Shown here: piece after piece, positions 1 through 8,189 of the stretch
Layout: the number at the start of each line of letters is the position of its first letter
Position numbering within the stretch: the stretch's first letter is position 1
DNA from: Candidatus Gastranaerophilales bacterium
Lineage (GTDB): Bacteria; Cyanobacteriota; Vampirovibrionia; Gastranaerophilales; Gastranaerophilaceae
Length of the DNA stretch: 35,108 nucleotides
NCBI GenBank assembly: GCA_944326905.1
Contig: CALVFU010000015.1
Span: 1 to 35,108, forward strand
Reading direction: 5' to 3'
Notes under the pieces: model-generated
Seen by the model: the letters and a program-made list of their open reading frames with translations, nothing else
Told to the model about the DNA's origin: nothing
Databases searched by the model: none
Position numbers and translations under genes: made by a program

Positions 1-385
1 CATGCTGAACTTGTTTCAGCATCTTACCGGCGTGAAGTTCCTGTTTCCAGCCGCCATCACAAATAGCAATAATATAAGTAACACGCCTTACGCTGCACTC
101 CGCGTCGGTAAGGTTCTGAAATACGCCTCGCATTAAACGGATACAGCTCTGCCTTTTATTCTCCGCTCGGCTTGTTCAGGACGACTGTCCTGCTTAACTT
201 GTTTCGGCATTTTACCAGATGACAAGTCTAACACTTTATACTAGTCAGATTGGTTGAGCATACATGAAGTGCCCCCTAGAAAATTGTAAACAATTATCTT
301 GACAAAATAATTTATCGTGGATAGTTATGAAAACGAGTTTAGAATGACAAGTTTAACCTTTTTAGTGTAAACTGTGATATAAATC
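1..385. repeat. Interspersed non-coding repeat, copy 1 (cut by window edge)
   Basis: No gene is visible in 1-437. Positions 1-55 match 11152-11207 almost base for base, 117-185 match about 11213-11283, and 341-385 match 11369-11413 with only four differences. The two copies therefore share both inner blocks and the right-hand end. This copy carries about 50 extra bases near 60-115. The left end contains an inverted repeat, arms 2-9 and 15-22 around a 5-base loop, the familiar 'atgctgaa...ttcagcat' palindrome scattered through many bacterial genomes. Its reverse-strand reading (MLK.VQHD) is a common spurious peptide, not a gene. A perfect TTGACA at 299-304 has no convincing -10 partner. Confidence 0.8.
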
Positions 386-422
386 TCTTTACTTAGGGGA
401 TTTTTGTAATCTGTTTTTAGTA

Positions 423-428
423 TATAAT
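423..428 (+). promoter_or_regulatory. -10 box of pflA, leaderless type
   Basis: A perfect TATAAT lies only nine bases before the pflA ATG, so transcription would start at or within about three bases of the start codon. No Shine-Dalgarno sequence precedes the ATG, which agrees with a leaderless message. I see no good -35 hexamer at 16-18 bases spacing, so this rests on the -10 alone. Confidence 0.45.
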
Positions 429-437
429 TAACTTGTT

Positions 438-1160
438 ATGGAAATTTGCAATTATCACTCAATTCAAACAATGGGCACCCTGGATGGACCTGGTATAAGA
501 TACGTGTTGTTTCTTCAAGGCTGCTGTTTCCGCTGCCTTTTCTGCCATAATCCTGATACTTGGTTTGGGAAAGCAAATACAATGTCATCTGATGAGTTTA
601 TTAAAGATGTCTTAAAATATAAAGTTTTCTATGATGCTTCCGGCGGCGGTGTTACTGTTTCCGGCGGGGAGCCTTTGATGCAAATCCCGTTTTTGATTGA
701 ATCGTTTAAAAAATTAAAAGAATATAATATACATACTGCTGTTGATACCTGCGGGTACATTGATATTACTGATGACTTGAAAGAACTTATGAAATACACT
801 AATCTTGTTATGCTTGATATTAAACATCTTAATAACAATATTCACAAAAAACTTACAGGCAAATCTAATGATAAAGTTTTGAATTTTCTTAAGTTTTTAC
901 AAGAAAATAATATACAAACAAGAATAAGGCAGGTTTTAACTCCCGGGTATACTATGGGAAATGAATATATAGAAGATTTAATTAAAACATTAAGAAAGTA
1001 CAAGCTTGAAAAGGTCGAACTCCTGCCATATCACGATATGGCACGCGATAAATACAAAAAACTTGGCTTAGAATACAAGCTTGGCGTAACACCGCCATCA
1101 AAACAGGAGGTTGCAAAAGTCCGTGAAAAATTCTTACAAGCAGGGTTTGATACAATATAA
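438..1160 (+). CDS. pflA: Pyruvate formate-lyase-activating enzyme (radical SAM)
   Basis: This cytoplasmic radical-SAM enzyme generates the glycyl radical on pyruvate formate-lyase, which splits pyruvate to acetyl-CoA and formate under anaerobic conditions. The 240-residue protein has the family length. Cys29-x3-Cys33-x2-Cys36 is the [4Fe-4S] site, followed directly by HNPDTW, a hallmark of PflA. The DGPGIR segment at residues 16-21 and the SAM-binding GGEP at 76-79 are intact. The pflB target gene is not next to it on the right and may lie left of the window or elsewhere. The start is the first Met of the conserved 'HSIQTMGTLDGPG' region and has no Shine-Dalgarno site, only a close -10 box. 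An activase for another glycyl-radical enzyme is possible, but the short single-cluster form without a ferredoxin insert favours PflA. Confidence 0.92.
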   Translation: MEICNYHSIQTMGTLDGPGIRYVLFLQGCCFRCLFCHNPDTWFGKANTMSSDEFIKDVLKYKVFYDASGGGVTVSGGEPLMQIPFLIESFKKLKEYNIHTAVDTCGYIDITDDLKELMKYTNLVMLDIKHLNNNIHKKLTGKSNDKVLNFLKFLQENNIQTRIRQVLTPGYTMGNEYIEDLIKTLRKYKLEKVELLPYHDMARDKYKKLGLEYKLGVTPPSKQEVAKVREKFLQAGFDTI

Positions 1161-1190
1161 AAACGGCTCTAATTTATTTAAAGCCGTTTT
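1160..1190. terminator. Bidirectional intrinsic terminator
   Basis: A perfect 9-bp stem (1160-1168 with 1182-1190, core acggct/agccgt) with a 13-base loop overlaps the last base of the pflA stop codon. The A-run on one arm and T-run on the other let it work on both strands, ending pflA and the convergent lysozyme gene. Confidence 0.85.
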
Positions 1191-1197
1191 CAATATA

Positions 1198-1977
1198 TTA
1201 TGCCAAGTATTCTTTTTGTTCTCCCAGGTTATCGATTCTTTCCGAAATTTTTGCGATTCGGTTAGTCCAGCCTTCACCAAAGGTTTTCCAGGCACTACGC
1301 CCCTTTAAAAAGCTTAGGCGCTTTTCAAGCATTTTATCAGCGTCTCCCCCTGATTCCTTAAGAAGTCTTTTGGCTCTGCCAATACCGCTGTGTATTGCTG
1401 TATCAAATACAACATACGCAAGCTGCGCATTTCCGCTTTCAGCTATTTCATCAGCTCCTGATTTTTCCCAGAATAATTGATAATAAACCTGTTTAGCTTC
1501 TTCTTTTGTCAAATCTTTAACATCTTTTTTCGGTAGTTTATTTAATTGACAATACCAATCGTAAGTTTTTTGTGTAACACCCATATTAGTAGAACCGCCG
1601 GGATCCTTGGGATGATTTACATATCCGCCCTCATCTTTTAATACGAATTCTACCATTGTTTCAAAAGCGTTATCCAGTTTAACAGGCTTATTTCTTTCTA
1701 TATCTTCTCTTGCTTTTGCCTGTATATCTGCAATACCGAGATTATCAACCGGCATAAACATAGGCATTAATCTCATGGCATTTCCAAAATACGTATTACA
1801 TTGTTCAATTAGCATAGTAAACATTTGCATAGGAGACGCGGCTCGGGCTGGAGGGGTAGTTATCGTACCTGTAAAATCAAACAGCAATAGCTGGTTTTGC
1901 AGATTATTCACTCCTGCATCATCTTTTGCATAAGATGTATTTATAGGTTTTATTGCGACATTATACTTGTCTGACAT
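1198..1977 (-). CDS. GH108-family lysozyme with unusual N-terminal extension
   Basis: Residues about 105-245 form a glycosyl hydrolase 108 domain with its peptidoglycan-binding-3-like C-terminus. This is a muramidase family usually found in phage endolysins. The motif EGGYVNHPKDPGGSTNMG begins with Glu116, the expected catalytic acid. The first ~105 residues match nothing I recognise. They contain a hydrophobic, Met-rich stretch (about 50-80) but no cleavable signal peptide, so export would need a holin, a specialised secretion system or lysis. The domain is clearly homologous to the phage lysozyme at 30374-30838 in this window, by eye 40-50% identical over about 110 residues. A gagg-type Shine-Dalgarno site precedes the ATG. 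It stands alone, with no other phage genes beside it, so it is either a domesticated phage lysozyme or a secreted effector. Fold sure; role inferred. Confidence 0.85.
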   Translation of the reverse strand: MSDKYNVAIKPINTSYAKDDAGVNNLQNQLLLFDFTGTITTPPARAASPMQMFTMLIEQCNTYFGNAMRLMPMFMPVDNLGIADIQAKAREDIERNKPVKLDNAFETMVEFVLKDEGGYVNHPKDPGGSTNMGVTQKTYDWYCQLNKLPKKDVKDLTKEEAKQVYYQLFWEKSGADEIAESGNAQLAYVVFDTAIHSGIGRAKRLLKESGGDADKMLEKRLSFLKGRSAWKTFGEGWTNRIAKISERIDNLGEQKEYLA

Positions 1978-2024
1978 TCTCTTTTTCCTCGTCTCTTGTA
2001 ACTATATAAAGTTTATATATCAGC

Positions 2025-2069
2025 AAAAATTGCCTTTTTGTTACATATTGTTACATTTAGGCAATTTTT
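2025..2069. promoter_or_regulatory. Hairpin with TGTTACAT direct repeats in divergent promoter region
   Basis: Arms 2025-2034 (aaaaattgcc) and 2060-2069 (ggcaattttt) pair perfectly over 10 bp around a 25-base loop, with further T residues after the right arm. The loop holds two copies of TGTTACAT spaced exactly 10 bases, one helical turn. The element lies between two divergent genes, where a terminator has no obvious gene to end. It may protect the plus-strand gene from upstream readthrough, or it may be a regulator site. Confidence 0.45.
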
Positions 2070-2094
2070 TTTTATGTAGTATCTTTATATATGT

Positions 2095-3966
2095 ATGGAA
2101 GGAATTAGTGTAAGATCGTATACTCCAAATACTGGTAAAAATGTTTATATGAAAAGTGCGGCTGATGAAAATACAAGTTCAATCAGCGAAAATTCTGTTA
2201 CACTAAATACAGCTACTGCCCCTATTTCTACTGATAAAGAAGAAAAGTCTGCAGATAAGAAAAAACTTAAAAATATTTTAATTGGCAGTGGTATTGCTCT
2301 TGTTGTCGGCGGTTATACTGCAGCATTCTATAGAAAGAATATTCTTGATTTTGTTTCTAATTTTATTAAAAAAGGGTATCTTAAAGCAGAAGTATTAAAG
2401 AACAAAACTAAAGAGCAGACAACATTTTTAGAAGTGCTCTCGGTGAAAGCTGCTCGTTTTCTTGATAAAACTCTTACGCGCTCCCAAATGTTTGTAAATT
2501 TTTCTGCTATGAAAGACAGTTTTGCAGATAAGGTTGCGCGTACACTAAAATTAGGACCTTTATGTGATAAGCTGGCTCAAACTTGGGACAGCCTTGCAAC
2601 AAAAGCGGTTTTGTCAAATTATAAGAAATGTGATAAATCTTTTAATCAAACAAAACAAGTAATTTTTAACAAATTGGATGAGATTAAAAATACAGAAGAC
2701 ATTTCTCGTATTGTAAACATTAACGGAGAAAATTATACGGTAGAACAGTTACTTAAATTAATACAAACCAATACATCAGAAGCTCAACAGTTATATAACA
2801 AAAATTTTTCAAAAGAAGCATTCTCCTCAAGAAAACAATTTTTACTTGAGCGTTTAAAAGATATAAATAAAAAATTCTTTAATGAGTATACTACTTTAGA
2901 TTATTATTTAAAAGGAAATGTTACAAGATTCACGGTAGAAGAGTGGCTTGCGCCAATAAAAACGTCTTACCAAGATTATCTGTTTAGAAATAAATCAATT
3001 ATTTCTAACAATATTGATGATAAGTTTGCTGCAACATATAAACTGCTGAAAAACTTTGATAAAGTTATCGCTCCTAATGATACAAAATCTCGTGGAATTT
3101 TAAAAGAAATTATTCACGAGTTAAAACAATATCGTAGTCTTTCTGGTTTAGATGAAAATATTTCAAGAGAAACTTTGGTCCAAAATATAGAAGCTAAAAT
3201 TCAATCTATCATTACCCAGATGAAAGAAAATCCTATGTATAAGGAAAAATCTTTTGATGAAATAACAAAACTTGCACAAAACATAGCAAATACAGTTATG
3301 GCTGGAGAAAAAGGAAAATTGCAGGAAGCTCTTACTTATTTAAAAGCACTTTTGCCAAGAAATGAATATTTAAAAATAAGGAGACAAGTATATAAAACGT
3401 CAGAACAGCTTAACAAAGTTACAAATGCGGAAGGCGACTTATATTTTGATAAATTGCGTGACATAACACTTGGCTCTGCGCTTACGGATATTACATTTGG
3501 TATGGTATCTCCGCTTGCTATGATGGGAGTTGTGATTGCCGCTGATGATACTGCAAAAGAGCGTATTTCTTCTACTTTAAAACTTGGAATTCCGTTATTA
3601 GGCGGTATTGCTACATCTACTGCATTTCTGTTTATGCTCGCTTCAGGCGGAAGAGCAATGGCTCTGTCTGCATTATCAGGCTTAATTCTGAACAGGCTGG
3701 GTACACTTGCTGATAATGCGTTAAACACACACCAAGAACAAAAAAATCCGAAGCTTAATGCAGTTGTAAATAATATAAATACTTCATCAACCTTTTTAGC
3801 CTCCGGCGGCACAAGTTACTTTATAAATCAGGCAGCAGAAAAAGGCTTGAAAACAGCAGAACATTATGCAAATGAGCAAATTATTAAAAAGCTTCCGATA
3901 AATAAACAGCACTCAACACACAAAAGCGAGCAGGCAGAGCCGCCCAAAACGGACAAAAATGCCTAA
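2095..3966 (+). CDS. Orphan membrane protein with helical central domain
   Basis: I do not recognise this 623-residue protein. Residues 1-55 are polar and Ser/Thr/Lys-rich, and 60-79 form a clear membrane helix. Residues 80-455 are a long, mostly charged helical region. About 460-535 contain two or three hydrophobic, Gly/Ala/Met-rich segments likely to be in the membrane. The last ~85 residues are polar and lysine-rich. The layout suggests an inner-membrane protein with a large soluble helical domain on one side. No Shine-Dalgarno site precedes the chosen ATG; an AT-rich -10-like stretch (2080-2091) ends just before it, so a leaderless start is possible. The stop codon overlaps the end of the convergent thioredoxin-like gene by four bases. 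Composition matches its neighbours. Similar lineage-specific proteins may occur in Gastranaerophilales, but I cannot name a family. Confidence 0.8.
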   Translation: MEGISVRSYTPNTGKNVYMKSAADENTSSISENSVTLNTATAPISTDKEEKSADKKKLKNILIGSGIALVVGGYTAAFYRKNILDFVSNFIKKGYLKAEVLKNKTKEQTTFLEVLSVKAARFLDKTLTRSQMFVNFSAMKDSFADKVARTLKLGPLCDKLAQTWDSLATKAVLSNYKKCDKSFNQTKQVIFNKLDEIKNTEDISRIVNINGENYTVEQLLKLIQTNTSEAQQLYNKNFSKEAFSSRKQFLLERLKDINKKFFNEYTTLDYYLKGNVTRFTVEEWLAPIKTSYQDYLFRNKSIISNNIDDKFAATYKLLKNFDKVIAPNDTKSRGILKEIIHELKQYRSLSGLDENISRETLVQNIEAKIQSIITQMKENPMYKEKSFDEITKLAQNIANTVMAGEKGKLQEALTYLKALLPRNEYLKIRRQVYKTSEQLNKVTNAEGDLYFDKLRDITLGSALTDITFGMVSPLAMMGVVIAADDTAKERISSTLKLGIPLLGGIATSTAFLFMLASGGRAMALSALSGLILNRLGTLADNALNTHQEQKNPKLNAVVNNINTSSTFLASGGTSYFINQAAEKGLKTAEHYANEQIIKKLPINKQHSTHKSEQAEPPKTDKNA

Positions 3967-4409
3967 ACTTTCTGCCCGTCTTTTTGTTTTGAAAAGCGTT
4001 TTTTCATATATTTATCAAGAACATTTTTCAGACCTTGTTCATTATAATAATATGGATGTATTGGATGTACCATCTTATTTCGAGGTTCAAATATAAAAAC
4101 TGCTGGAATTGAGCGAATTTTTAACTTATGGCACAGTTGAGTGTTATTAGAATCATAAACGTCCAGTTTTAAAAAGTGATACTCATCTTTGTACATTTTA
4201 CTTGTTTTTTCAAATGCAGGTGAAAAACCGACACAATATTTGCAGTCATCACTATAGAAATAAAGTACAGAAGGTTCTTTTAAATTATACACATCCTGAA
4301 AAGTCAGGTTATTATGAGTGCGTGAAAATACCTCCTGTTCAACGGCAATGTAGCCTAAGCTAATCATCAGCAATAATGATAGTACTGCAATTATAATATT
4401 TTTTTTCAT
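3963..4409 (-). CDS. Membrane-anchored thioredoxin-fold protein
   Basis: The 148-residue protein starts with a signal-anchor (residues 5-22) and continues with a thioredoxin domain facing the periplasm. Cys56-Lys-Tyr-Cys59 is the redox pair in the usual position after the first core strand (VLYFYSDDC), and Ile-Pro102 is the conserved cis-proline that faces it. A third cysteine at 93 is not part of the motif. The domain is a likely thiol-disulfide oxidoreductase or reductant for envelope proteins; substrate unknown. CKYC is not the classical CGPC, so an oxidase, reductase or isomerase role cannot be chosen. Its ATG overlaps the glgC stop as ATGA, so the two are translationally coupled although their functions look unrelated. 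The 3' end overlaps the convergent gene by four bases. Confidence 0.8.
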   Translation of the reverse strand: MKKNIIIAVLSLLLMISLGYIAVEQEVFSRTHNNLTFQDVYNLKEPSVLYFYSDDCKYCVGFSPAFEKTSKMYKDEYHFLKLDVYDSNNTQLCHKLKIRSIPAVFIFEPRNKMVHPIHPYYYNEQGLKNVLDKYMKKRFSKQKDGQKV

Positions 4410-5641
4410 AGTATAGCTCCTTTGGGAACAACTGTTACACCGTTAGGTGAAACATAAAATCCTCTTTTTTCATCTTCTTCACGATTAAAGCCAATTTTTG
4501 TATATGGCGGAATAGAAACATTTTTATCTATTATAGCCCTCCTAATTTCAGAATATCTGCCGACATTAACATCCTCCATCAGGATACTCTCAGTAACTTG
4601 AGAATAACTATTAATACGGACTTTGGGAGAAAGAATGCATTTAGAAATAATTCCGCCAGAGACTATACATCCTTCTGAAACCAGGGAATTTGTCGCCATA
4701 CCAATTCTGTCGCCTTCCTGCCAGATAAATTTTGCAGGCGGATAATTATAATTAAAAGTTCTTAGCGGCCATTTGTATGAATATAAATTCAGCTCGGGAT
4801 TAGCAACAAGTAAATCCATATTAGCCTGCCAATAAGCATCTACACATCCTACATCCCGCCAATAACCGCGTTCTCCTTCTGTCATGCCGGCAAATTTATT
4901 TGAACAAAAATTATAAATATAAATCGCTTTTCCTTGGTTCAACATCATAGGAATGACATTTTTTCCAAAATCATGATTTGAATCTTGAATTTTTGAATCT
5001 TCATCAAGTGCATTTAGCAAAATGTCTTTTTTAAAAATATAATTGCCCATAGAAGCAAGACACATGTCTGGATTATTAGGCATTGTTTTTGGAGTATGCT
5101 GAGGTTTTTCTACAAAGTTAATTAATTTCCAGTCATCATCTACTTCTATTATGCCAAACTCGGATGCCTCGGATATAGGGATAGGAATTGCGGAGATTGT
5201 TAAATCCGCATTGTTTTTTTTGTGATATTGAAGCATTTGAGAGACATCCATTTTATAAATATGGTCTCCGCCAAAAACGCAAACGTATTTAGGGTCTTCG
5301 TCGTTTATATGGAATACGTTTTGAAATACCGCATCTGCGGTCCCCTGATACCATGTTCCTCCCGTTCTCATTTGTGCCGGAACTAAGTCAACATACTGGT
5401 TTATATGCGGAGAAAGCGGCCAGCCGCGAGAGATGTGTTTATTTAAGGAATCTGATTTATATTGGGTTAATACTTTTATTTTATAAAATCCTGAGTTAAT
5501 AAAGTTATTAAGTACAAAATCAATAATTCTATACCGTCCGCCAAAAGGAACTGCCGGTTTAGCTCTGTCTTTGGTCAAAGGATACAGCCTCTTACCTTCA
5601 CCGCCTGCAAGTATCATAACCAAAGTATTATCTTGTGCCAT
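4406..5641 (-). CDS. glgC: Glucose-1-phosphate adenylyltransferase
   Basis: This enzyme makes ADP-glucose from glucose 1-phosphate and ATP, the committed step of bacterial glycogen synthesis. The 411 residues match the family length. The N-terminal nucleotidyltransferase signature AGGEGKRLYPLT (residues 12-23) with RAKPAVPFGG follows, then WYQGTADAV, GDHIYKMD, the substrate-contacting VEKP segment, and YWRDVGCVDAYW. The C-terminal third is a left-handed beta-helix that normally carries the allosteric site. A purine-rich Shine-Dalgarno site (aaggggcgag) sits before the ATG. No other glg gene is adjacent. The downstream thioredoxin-like gene starts inside its stop codon. GlgC of phototrophs is redox-regulated by thioredoxin, but this neighbour carries a membrane anchor and so is unlikely to be that partner. 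Confidence 0.95.
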   Translation of the reverse strand: MAQDNTLVMILAGGEGKRLYPLTKDRAKPAVPFGGRYRIIDFVLNNFINSGFYKIKVLTQYKSDSLNKHISRGWPLSPHINQYVDLVPAQMRTGGTWYQGTADAVFQNVFHINDEDPKYVCVFGGDHIYKMDVSQMLQYHKKNNADLTISAIPIPISEASEFGIIEVDDDWKLINFVEKPQHTPKTMPNNPDMCLASMGNYIFKKDILLNALDEDSKIQDSNHDFGKNVIPMMLNQGKAIYIYNFCSNKFAGMTEGERGYWRDVGCVDAYWQANMDLLVANPELNLYSYKWPLRTFNYNYPPAKFIWQEGDRIGMATNSLVSEGCIVSGGIISKCILSPKVRINSYSQVTESILMEDVNVGRYSEIRRAIIDKNVSIPPYTKIGFNREEDEKRGFYVSPNGVTVVPKGAIL

Positions 5642-5730
5642 ATAACTCTCGCCCCTTTATAAATTTGTTACAATACCAGTTTAGCAAAGACAACATTTTT
5701 TTTCACTAAATAATTAAAAAAAATATAACA

Positions 5731-7056
5731 TTAATTTGTACCAGTTTCAGAAGAAATTCTTGTAATTTTAAGTTTTACAATTCTTGAGGAGTCGGTTTTA
5801 GAAACTCTGTATTTAAAATAATTGTCTGCAATTTCATCTTTTTCGCGAGCTATTCTTCCAAGCTTTTTTGTAAAATACCCGCCTATTGTATTAACATCCT
5901 CATCATCGTCAAATTGTATATTAAATCGGCTGCAAAATTCATCTGTTCTCATTTTCCCGCATACTTCATATACATTATCGGAGAGTTGTTTTACTTCAAC
6001 TTCTTCATCATCGTCAAACTCATCTTGAACATCACCGAAAATTTCTTCAAGCACATCTTCGTGTGTAACCAATCCGCTTGTACCGCCAAACTCATCAACT
6101 ACTATGGCCATTTGCAGTCGGCGCTGTTGAAATTCTACTGCAAGTTTTTCTGCTGGCATGGTTTCTGGAACGTAGTATACATCTCTTAATAATGATTGTA
6201 TATCAATTTTTTTGCCTTCAATAATTTGCGGATATATATCTTTGATATTCAAAATGCCGGTTATATGATCTAAATCATTTTCATAAACCGGGTATCTAGT
6301 ATATTTATTTTCAAGAATAATTTTATACAATTCTTCAACTGAAGCGTTAGCAGGAATACAAACCATATCAGGACGCGGCAGCATAATTTGGCTGACTGAC
6401 AGTTCGGAAAATTTAAATACATTTGAGAGCATTTCTGCTTCTTTAGCGTTCAAAACCCCGCCTTTGTAACTTGCATCAATAAGCATATTAAGCTCTTCCG
6501 GCGAATGTGCGGCAGCATGTGCTTGCGCGGGTTCAATGCCGCATAGTTTGAGTAAGACTGCCCCTAGTCCGTTTAATAAAAATACAAACGGGGCAAACAG
6601 TCTTGTTATAACAAACATAGGTTTTGCCACCCATAGAGTTGTTTTTACTGGAAACTGCAGGGCTATTGATTTTGGCATAAGTTCACCGACTACAACGTGA
6701 AGTACTGTAATAACTGCAAACGCAATGGCGGCTGATATTGTGTGTGCTGCTATTGTGTCATAATTTGCAGGTAGGAATTTAAAAAATGGAATAATTAAAC
6801 GAGCTAAAGCGGATTCCCCAACCCAGCCTATGCCTAAGCTTGATATTGTTATCCCAAGCTGCACAGCGGCAATATATTTATCTAGGTTTTTTACTGCGTC
6901 AAGTGCAAGTTTAGCGTTAAAATTGCCCTCATTAGAAAGCTGAGTTATTTTTGTTTTTCTTACTCCGACTAATGCAAACTCTGCTGCGACAAAAAAACCG
7001 TTTAAAAATAATAAAAATATTATAACAATTAAATCAATTAATAACTTTAAATCCAA
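5731..7056 (-). CDS. CorC/HlyC-family CNNM-CBS membrane protein
   Basis: The protein has three parts: a DUF21/CNNM transmembrane domain (residues about 1-195, four hydrophobic segments including LLFLNGFFVAAEFALV), a pair of CBS domains (about 215-335), and a CorC_HlyC transporter-associated domain (about 350-435). The acidic stretch FDDDEEVEV near 350 is typical of this family. Members are linked to Mg2+/Co2+ efflux or resistance, and the CBS pair probably senses adenine nucleotides. The 'hemolysin' label is historical. The only start compatible with the conserved N-terminus is TTG, with a GGAG 12 bases upstream. The inverted repeat at 7077-7145 surrounds its likely promoter. The ion transported is not determined by the sequence. 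Confidence 0.9.
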   Translation of the reverse strand: MDLKLLIDLIVIIFLLFLNGFFVAAEFALVGVRKTKITQLSNEGNFNAKLALDAVKNLDKYIAAVQLGITISSLGIGWVGESALARLIIPFFKFLPANYDTIAAHTISAAIAFAVITVLHVVVGELMPKSIALQFPVKTTLWVAKPMFVITRLFAPFVFLLNGLGAVLLKLCGIEPAQAHAAAHSPEELNMLIDASYKGGVLNAKEAEMLSNVFKFSELSVSQIMLPRPDMVCIPANASVEELYKIILENKYTRYPVYENDLDHITGILNIKDIYPQIIEGKKIDIQSLLRDVYYVPETMPAEKLAVEFQQRRLQMAIVVDEFGGTSGLVTHEDVLEEIFGDVQDEFDDDEEVEVKQLSDNVYEVCGKMRTDEFCSRFNIQFDDDEDVNTIGGYFTKKLGRIAREKDEIADNYFKYRVSKTDSSRIVKLKITRISSETGTN

Positions 7057-7076
7057 AATACTTATAAACTCCGCTT

Positions 7077-7145
7077 ATTCAACTTATTTTAGAATACTAT
7101 AAATTACAGAAGTTGACAATACGAAAGTTCTAAAATAAGTTGAAT
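7077..7145 (-). promoter_or_regulatory. Perfect 18-bp inverted repeat enclosing the CorC-gene promoter
   Basis: Arms 7077-7094 and 7128-7145 are perfect reverse complements over 18 bp (core aacttattttagaa), separated by 33 bases. On minus, TTGTCA (7114-7119), a 17-base spacer and TATTCT (7091-7096) form a good sigma-70-type promoter for the CorC/HlyC gene. The -10 lies inside the first arm. The other arm ends on the first base of the stop codon of the LysM gene. There is no T-tract, so it is a poor terminator. It could be a two-site operator, or a 69-bp miniature element that supplied the promoter. Confidence 0.65.
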
Positions 7146-8068
7146 TATTTTAAGCTTTCATTAATATATTGCTTAACTATAGTTTGTAAATCGGCATACT
7201 CTTTAGTGTCTAATTTTTCAAGAGTTCTCCTATGATAGCCGACATCTTTAGGGGCAGTAAGTCTTCCATCTTGCTCTAATTGGTAATCAAATTTTATACT
7301 GTGAATTTTCATTCCAGGCGAATAAAACGCTATTGATGTCAAATTTCCGTTTCTGTCCATTGACACATACATTCCGGCTTCTGTTGGCGAGTTATACTTA
7401 TCATCCGCTTTTTTAACTATATGCAGCCCTGTTGGTTGTGATGGAAAAGATGAATAAGATTCTTTTACAATAAGAGTGTTATCTCTATGGGATAAAATAT
7501 CTGTCCAATACTTTATCCCGGCTCGACCGTGTGCAATGTATAAATCATCAGGAATTTTATCAATCGACTTTAACCGATATAATTCTTTTTGACTGTGTGT
7601 TATGCCATAACCTTTTAATTCTAATATTTCTTTTAATGCTGCTGTTGTTTCTTTTAAATTCGGAACTTTATTTTCCTGCTCAGCTTTCACTATTGGTTGG
7701 TTTTCTTGTTGAACATTCCGTGCTCCAGCGTTAAACCAATCCGCTACATAACATATATCACGCTTAGGTTCTTCTTTCTGCTCTTGCGGCAGGTAAATTA
7801 TATCTCCTATCTTTATATTATTTACTGAATCTACATTATCCTTTTTATTAAGTTTTGCAATTTTATACATCATATTTTGAATCTCTGCATTTGTTGCATC
7901 ACTGTCATTTAAATGCTTTTTGGCAATATCCCACAAATTGTCACCTTTTTTAACTTCATACTCAGTTTTGCAAACATCAGAAACATTTGTATTGTGATAC
8001 TGCTTATCATAATACATTGCGTCGTTTCCACAATAATTTACACTATTCCAAACTTCATTTAATCCCAT
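7145..8068 (-). CDS. LysM-domain protein with unknown C-terminal domain
   Basis: A single LysM domain spans residues 37-94, from YEVKKGDNLWDIAKKH to IKIGDIIYLP, so the protein should bind peptidoglycan or another N-acetylglucosamine polymer. A low-complexity Glu/Lys/Gln linker follows. Residues about 135-305 form an alpha/beta domain that I cannot assign; it carries repeated 'GRAGIKYWTDIL' and 'SMDRNGNLTSIAFY' type strands. No signal peptide or lipobox is present. Residues 1-36 are polar with two Tyr/Asn clusters, so the export route is unclear. Start chosen at the ATG preceded by aaggggg, eight to nine bases upstream. The stop codon abuts the long inverted repeat at 7077-7145. Its own promoter is likely at 8112-8140. 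Confidence 0.8.
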   Translation of the reverse strand: MGLNEVWNSVNYCGNDAMYYDKQYHNTNVSDVCKTEYEVKKGDNLWDIAKKHLNDSDATNAEIQNMMYKIAKLNKKDNVDSVNNIKIGDIIYLPQEQKEEPKRDICYVADWFNAGARNVQQENQPIVKAEQENKVPNLKETTAALKEILELKGYGITHSQKELYRLKSIDKIPDDLYIAHGRAGIKYWTDILSHRDNTLIVKESYSSFPSQPTGLHIVKKADDKYNSPTEAGMYVSMDRNGNLTSIAFYSPGMKIHSIKFDYQLEQDGRLTAPKDVGYHRRTLEKLDTKEYADLQTIVKQYINESLK

Positions 8069-8111
8069 AATATTTTTCCCCCTTGTTTTTATATTTTTAT
8101 AAAGTTTTTTT

Positions 8112-8154
8112 TATAAAATAAATTGCTAATATGTAAGCAAATATTTACATATTA
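8112..8154 (-). promoter_or_regulatory. LysM-gene promoter overlapped by a palindrome
   Basis: On minus, TTGCTT (8135-8140), a 17-base spacer and TTTATA (8112-8117) form a plausible promoter about 37 bases before the LysM start codon's Shine-Dalgarno region. A perfect 10-bp inverted repeat, taatatgtaa (8127-8136) with ttacatatta (8145-8154), covers the -35 box. It could be an operator, or a weak terminator for mnmE, which ends just upstream at 8190. Confidence 0.4.
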
Positions 8155-8189
8155 CTGAGGAAAAATTAAAAATGTCCCGTAAATTCACA

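Noticed and set aside
299..327. Perfect TTGACA suggesting a promoter inside the left repeat
   Set aside because: At 17 bases spacing the -10 is TAGTTA, and no alternative spacing gives a credible box; pflA has a better -10 at 423-428.
1111..1308. Plus-strand frame across the pflA stop
   Set aside because: It runs through the terminator hairpin and antisense to the lysozyme gene; no ribosome site or domain.
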